From Patulibacter minatonensis DSM 18081 (GTDB taxonomy: Bacteria; Actinomycetota; Thermoleophilia; Solirubrobacterales; Solirubrobacteraceae): 64,000 nucleotides of DNA. The DNA is taken from assembly GCF_000519325.1 (NCBI RefSeq), contig NZ_KI912613.1, positions 393,705 to 457,704 of the forward strand. Reading direction: 5' to 3'. The notes under the pieces were generated by a model, which saw only the letters and a list, made by a program, of their open reading frames with translations, ran no database searches and was not told where the DNA came from. The translations under genes and the position numbers were made by a program. Shown here piece by piece: positions 60,455-64,000 of the stretch (positions within the stretch are counted from its first letter, which is position 1; every line of letters begins with the position of its first letter).

Positions 60455-63109
60455 ATGGGCGAGACCGAAGACACCCTCACCACGCCGACGGCCCGCCCCT
60501 CGGGCATCCCGACGGGCCTGCACCGCGCGTACGACCTGCTCGACAGCGGGGCCGCGCGGGCGCTCTTCACCGACGTCTTCGACACCGTCCTCTGGCGCCG
60601 CCTGCCCGAGCCAGAGGACCTCTTCGTCCTCCTCGGCCGGCGCCTGCACGACGGCGGGCACCTGCACGAGTCGCTGAAGCCCGAGGCCTACGGGATCCTC
60701 CGCCGCCGCGCCGAGCACGAGTCGCGGATGCTGTCGGGCGAGGCGATCGACTCGCCCGAGGTCCGGCTGCACGAGATCCACGAGCGGATCCCGGAGTGGG
60801 TCCACGCCGGCCTCACGCGCGACGACGTCGTCGCCCTCGAGGTCGAGCTCGAGCGCGAGATCACGCTGCCCGACCTCGACGTCGCCGCCGCGCTGCTGCA
60901 CGCCAACGCGCTCGACGTCCCGGTCGTCGCGGTCTCCGACACGTACCTGTCGGCCGACCAGCTCGGCGTCCTGCTCGATCAGCCGGGTCTGCAGGAGATC
61001 CGCTGGCACGCCGTCGTCACGTCGTCGGACCACCGGGTGAACAAGGCCGGCACGCTCTTCGAGCGCGCGCTGGAGCGCGTCGACGCCGAACCCGCGTCGA
61101 TCATCCACCTGGGCGACAACCCGCTCGCCGACATCGCGCCGGCGAAGGAGCGCGGCATCACGCCGATCTACCTCGAGCGCCGCGATCCGCAGCTCAGTGC
61201 GATCGTCGAGCAGGAGGAGCGCTTCGCCCGCCCCGTCGCCCGGCCGATGACCGACCGCCCGGTGCGGCACCCGCGGCCGGTCGCGCTCGGCGACAGCGTC
61301 GTCACCCAGCTGCGCGCCAAGGCCGGCCGGCACCCCGAGCTCGCGCAGGTCCCCTCCGCGCTGCAGCCGTTCTGGCGCTACGGCGCGCAGGTCCTCGGCC
61401 CGGCGTTCACCGGCTTCGCCGAGTGGACCGCCCGCGAGGCCGCCGCCCTGGGCACCGGCCGGCTGATGTGCCTGATGCGCGAGGGCTCGTTCCTCGGCGA
61501 GCTCGTCGACGTCGCGGCCCGCGCGAACGAGCTGCCGCTCGACACGCGGCCGCTGAACCTCAACCGCCACCTCGCCACGCTGGCGGCGATCGGCAGCGCG
61601 GACCGCAAGGACTTCCTGACCCTGCTGGAGACCCGGTCGGCCGCCCCCATGGGCCGACTGCTCGACACCCTCGGGATCGACGCCGCGCGCGTGCCGAGCC
61701 TCCGTCCGCACCTCGGGTTCCCGTCGTCGGACGCCACCGCGCGCGACGCCCTGATCCGCGAGCTGGAGGACCCGGCGCTCCAGGCGCTCGTCGCCACGCG
61801 CGCCGCCACCCTGCGCGAGCGCGTCGTCCGGGCGATCGAGCGCGACGCCCCCGACGGGCCGCTGCTCGTCTGCGACCTCGGCTGGGGCGCGTCGATCCAG
61901 CGCCGGATCGTGACGATCCTCGAGCAGGCGAACGTCGACCGCCGCGTCGTCGGCTTCTACATGGTCACCCACGAGGGCGCGAGCACCACGGTCGCCGCCG
62001 GTGCCGAGGTCCGCGGGTTCCTCGCGAACATCGGGGCGCCCGAGGCCGCGTGCCGGGCGATCGTCCGCTCGCCGGAGATCCTCGAACAGGTCTGCATGCC
62101 CGACCACGGCAGCCAGACGGACCTGACCGCCGACCTCGAGCCGATCTTCGCGCCGAACCCGCTGCCCGGCCGCCAGACGACCGAGGCCGGCGCGGTGCGC
62201 GCGGGCATCCTGGCGTTCCAACGCGAGTACCACCGCTACCGCGGACTCGTCGACGGGCTCGACGACCTGGCGGACCTCGGCGAGGAGCTCGCCCCGCAGA
62301 TCGCCCGGTCCGTCGCGGCGCCGACGGCCGACGAGGCCACGCGCTTCGGGGCCTGGGTGCACGACGAGAACCAGGGCTCCGGGGACAACGAGGCGCTCGC
62401 GAACCCCGAGAGCGCGACGACGATCCGCTACGTCGTTCCCGAGGGCCTCTCCGAGCTGCCGATGCAGAGCGTCTATTGGCCCTACGGCGTCGCCCGCACC
62501 GCCGACCCGGCGATCGCCGACGCCGCGTGGCTGCACCAGAGCGGCGAGGTCCCGCTCGGCGTCCTCTCCACGCCGCTGGAGAGCGGCCGGATCACGATCT
62601 CCGGCGAGGGCGTCAACGTCGGCGACCCGTACGTCGGCGACCCGCGGCGCAACGTCAACGGCCTGACCCATGTCGGCACGAACGTGCAGGGCCGGCACGT
62701 CGCGAAGCTGCGGATCCAGCTCGGGCAGCAGCCGGTGATCGCCCGCATCGACCGGCTCGAGCTGCGCCTGCACCTCCGGGACCGCGACGAGCCGATCGTC
62801 GTCCGCCTCGAGGACCACGCCCGGCACGGCCAGCTCGAGCTCGAGCACGCGACCGCCCTGGGTGACGGCGTCGTCGCCACGCACCACGGCGACGCGACGA
62901 TCGCCTGGGCCACGGGGCACGTCAGCAACGAGGAGACCTACCGCGTCGACGTCGAGCTGCTGCTCGCCGTCCTGCCGTGGTCGCCCCCGCCGGTCGGCGA
63001 CCCGCGCTCCCCGGCCCGCATGGCCGCGGCCGAGGCGATCCGCGGCCAGATGGAGCAGTCGCTGAGCTGGCGGGTCACGAAGGGCCTGCGCGCCGCGCGG
63101 CGCGGCTAG
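60455..63109 (+). CDS. COG5610-like HAD-family hydrolase with C-terminal glycan-locus domain
   Basis: An 884-residue protein. N-terminal HAD domain (about 30-245): DVFDT loop with Asp40 and Asp43, motif II VSDTYLS (Ser161, Asp162), motif III Lys197 and motif IV HLGDNPLADI (Asp221). A central/C-terminal domain (about 300-600) has FWRYGAQVLGPAFTGFAEW and LLVCDLGWGASIQR. A further beta-rich region (about 650-850) resembles a glycan-binding module but is not assignable. HAD proteins of this group sit in polysaccharide clusters; phosphatase or phosphotransfer activity on a sugar or polymer phosphate is inferred. TACCGT lies 9 nt before the ATG. Confidence 0.8.
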   Translation: MGETEDTLTTPTARPSGIPTGLHRAYDLLDSGAARALFTDVFDTVLWRRLPEPEDLFVLLGRRLHDGGHLHESLKPEAYGILRRRAEHESRMLSGEAIDSPEVRLHEIHERIPEWVHAGLTRDDVVALEVELEREITLPDLDVAAALLHANALDVPVVAVSDTYLSADQLGVLLDQPGLQEIRWHAVVTSSDHRVNKAGTLFERALERVDAEPASIIHLGDNPLADIAPAKERGITPIYLERRDPQLSAIVEQEERFARPVARPMTDRPVRHPRPVALGDSVVTQLRAKAGRHPELAQVPSALQPFWRYGAQVLGPAFTGFAEWTAREAAALGTGRLMCLMREGSFLGELVDVAARANELPLDTRPLNLNRHLATLAAIGSADRKDFLTLLETRSAAPMGRLLDTLGIDAARVPSLRPHLGFPSSDATARDALIRELEDPALQALVATRAATLRERVVRAIERDAPDGPLLVCDLGWGASIQRRIVTILEQANVDRRVVGFYMVTHEGASTTVAAGAEVRGFLANIGAPEAACRAIVRSPEILEQVCMPDHGSQTDLTADLEPIFAPNPLPGRQTTEAGAVRAGILAFQREYHRYRGLVDGLDDLADLGEELAPQIARSVAAPTADEATRFGAWVHDENQGSGDNEALANPESATTIRYVVPEGLSELPMQSVYWPYGVARTADPAIADAAWLHQSGEVPLGVLSTPLESGRITISGEGVNVGDPYVGDPRRNVNGLTHVGTNVQGRHVAKLRIQLGQQPVIARIDRLELRLHLRDRDEPIVVRLEDHARHGQLELEHATALGDGVVATHHGDATIAWATGHVSNEETYRVDVELLLAVLPWSPPPVGDPRSPARMAAAEAIRGQMEQSLSWRVTKGLRAARRG

Positions 63110-63171
63110 CACCGTGCCGGCCGCGTCGTCCGCCCTCGACGGCCCCCGGGCCGCCCGGCGGGGCTGATCCC

Positions 63172-64000
63172 GTGCGGACCGCGTCGGTCGCGATCCCGGT
63201 GAAGAACGGCGGGTCCCGGCTCATGGACGTCCTCGCCGCACTCGCGGACCAGGACGGGCCGCCCGCCGAGCTCGTCGTCGTCGACTCCGGGTCGACGGAC
63301 GGCTCGGACCGCGCCGCCGAGGCCGCCGGTGCGCGGGTCGTCCGCATCCCGCCGGGAGAGTTCGGCCACGGTCGCACCCGGAACCTGCTGATGCGGGAGA
63401 CGACGGGCGACGTCGTGCTGTTCCTCACCCAGGACGCCGTCCCGGCCTCGCGGTCGTGGCGGCGGACGATGGTCGCCGCGTTCGACCTCGCCCCCGACGT
63501 CGCCCTCGCGTGCGGCCCGTACCGCCCGATGCCGGGCGCCAGCCCGACGACGACCCGCGAGCTGACCGAGATGTTCGCGTCGATGTCCGGGCCCGCGGGC
63601 GTCCCGGTCCTCTTCCGGCAGGCGGACGTCCCCGATCCCCTTCGCCCCTCCCCCGCGACGTTCCACACCGACGCCAACGGTGCGGTGCTGCGGTCCGCCT
63701 GGGAGCGCACCCCGTTCCGCGACGTCGCCTACGCCGAGGACCAGCTGCTGGCGCTCGACCTCCTGCGCGCCGGCCACAGTCGCGCCTTCGTCCCCGCCGC
63801 CGCGGTCGAGCACTCGCACGACTACCCCTTCGGCGAGCGCTTCCGCCGCCTGTTCGACGAGTTCCGGGCCCTCCACGAGGTCTACGGCCTGCGGACCGCC
63901 GCGGCCCCCCGCGCCGTCCTGGGCGGGATCCGCCGCGAGACGGGCCGCGACCGCGCCTGGGTGCGCCTGCACGGCGGCTCGCGCGCGGCGGTCGACCGCG
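63172..64000 (+). CDS. GT2-family glycosyltransferase (3' end outside the window)
   Basis: Open from GTG at 63172 to the window end, 276 codons visible. VRTASVAIPVKNGGSRLMDVLAAL, LVVVDSGSTDGSDRAA, FGHGRTRNLLMRETTGDVVLFLTQDA (DXD-like TQDA), and FRDVAYAEDQLLALDLLRAG, the acceptor ED motif; the FGHGRTRN element is typical of rhamnosyltransferases of the RfbN type. The visible part already holds most of a 300-residue GT-A domain. 62 bp of spacer after the HAD gene. Confidence 0.87.
   Translation, partial: MRTASVAIPVKNGGSRLMDVLAALADQDGPPAELVVVDSGSTDGSDRAAEAAGARVVRIPPGEFGHGRTRNLLMRETTGDVVLFLTQDAVPASRSWRRTMVAAFDLAPDVALACGPYRPMPGASPTTTRELTEMFASMSGPAGVPVLFRQADVPDPLRPSPATFHTDANGAVLRSAWERTPFRDVAYAEDQLLALDLLRAGHSRAFVPAAAVEHSHDYPFGERFRRLFDEFRALHEVYGLRTAAAPRAVLGGIRRETGRDRAWVRLHGGSRAAVDR

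Overview
This window is 64 kb of very GC-rich DNA with many GTG starts, dense ATGA/GTGA/TGATG gene overlaps and apparent leaderless promoters. These features, a collagen-like exported protein with the LPKNSVGSKQIK-type N-terminal segment common in Solirubrobacterales, an Rpf-like protein and TetR/MMPL pairs, suggest a chromosomal segment of a high-GC actinomycete, probably class Thermoleophilia (Solirubrobacterales; Patulibacter or Conexibacter-like). The taxonomic call is inference from gene content and composition. I saw no tRNA, rRNA, CRISPR array, insertion sequence or prophage.

Positions 1-30,300 are a patchwork of ordinary chromosomal genes. They are: the end of an SDR gene; a divergent TetR/MMPL exporter pair; a four-gene membrane operon headed by a DUF2339 protein, divergent from a second TetR gene across an array of seven operator-like palindromes; a spermidine-synthase-like methyltransferase; the remnant of an HD-domain gene that has lost its core; an esterase; a collagen-like secreted protein; an acyl-CoA ligase; a DUF5718 protein; a PhoA-type alkaline phosphatase with an extra C-terminal module; an aldo/keto reductase; an APH-like phosphotransferase; an ABC-2 exporter; a secreted protein; an orphan LuxR-type regulator; Lon protease; a 0.5-kb repeat- and hairpin-rich spacer; a GAF-HisKA protein without an ATPase domain; a large secreted protein; a PdxH-like oxidase; and an Rpf-like cell-wall hydrolase.

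Positions 30,585-64,000 form one long surface-glycan locus. It holds a Gfo/Idh/MocA oxidoreductase, a Wzx-like flippase, two unrecognised beta-rich proteins coupled to a TagF/capsule-like transferase, and at least five glycosyltransferases. It also holds an apparently complete nonulosonic (pseudaminic-type) acid pathway: a PseG-PseH fusion, PseB, PseC, PseI and an SpsF-like cytidylyltransferase, with a class III aminotransferase inserted in the operon. Further genes encode two OafA-like acyltransferases, SAM methyltransferases, DUF2304 and DUF2142 proteins, a Wzt/Wzm ABC exporter whose ATPase carries a C-terminal glycan-recognition domain, and a tandem pair of COG5610-like HAD proteins of which the first has lost the catalytic motifs. 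The last gene, a GT2, runs off the window.

The simplest reading is a cell-surface polymer or teichulosonic-acid-like glycan containing a pseudaminic-type sugar, made in the cytoplasm, decorated by acyl and methyl groups and exported by Wzm/Wzt and/or the flippase.
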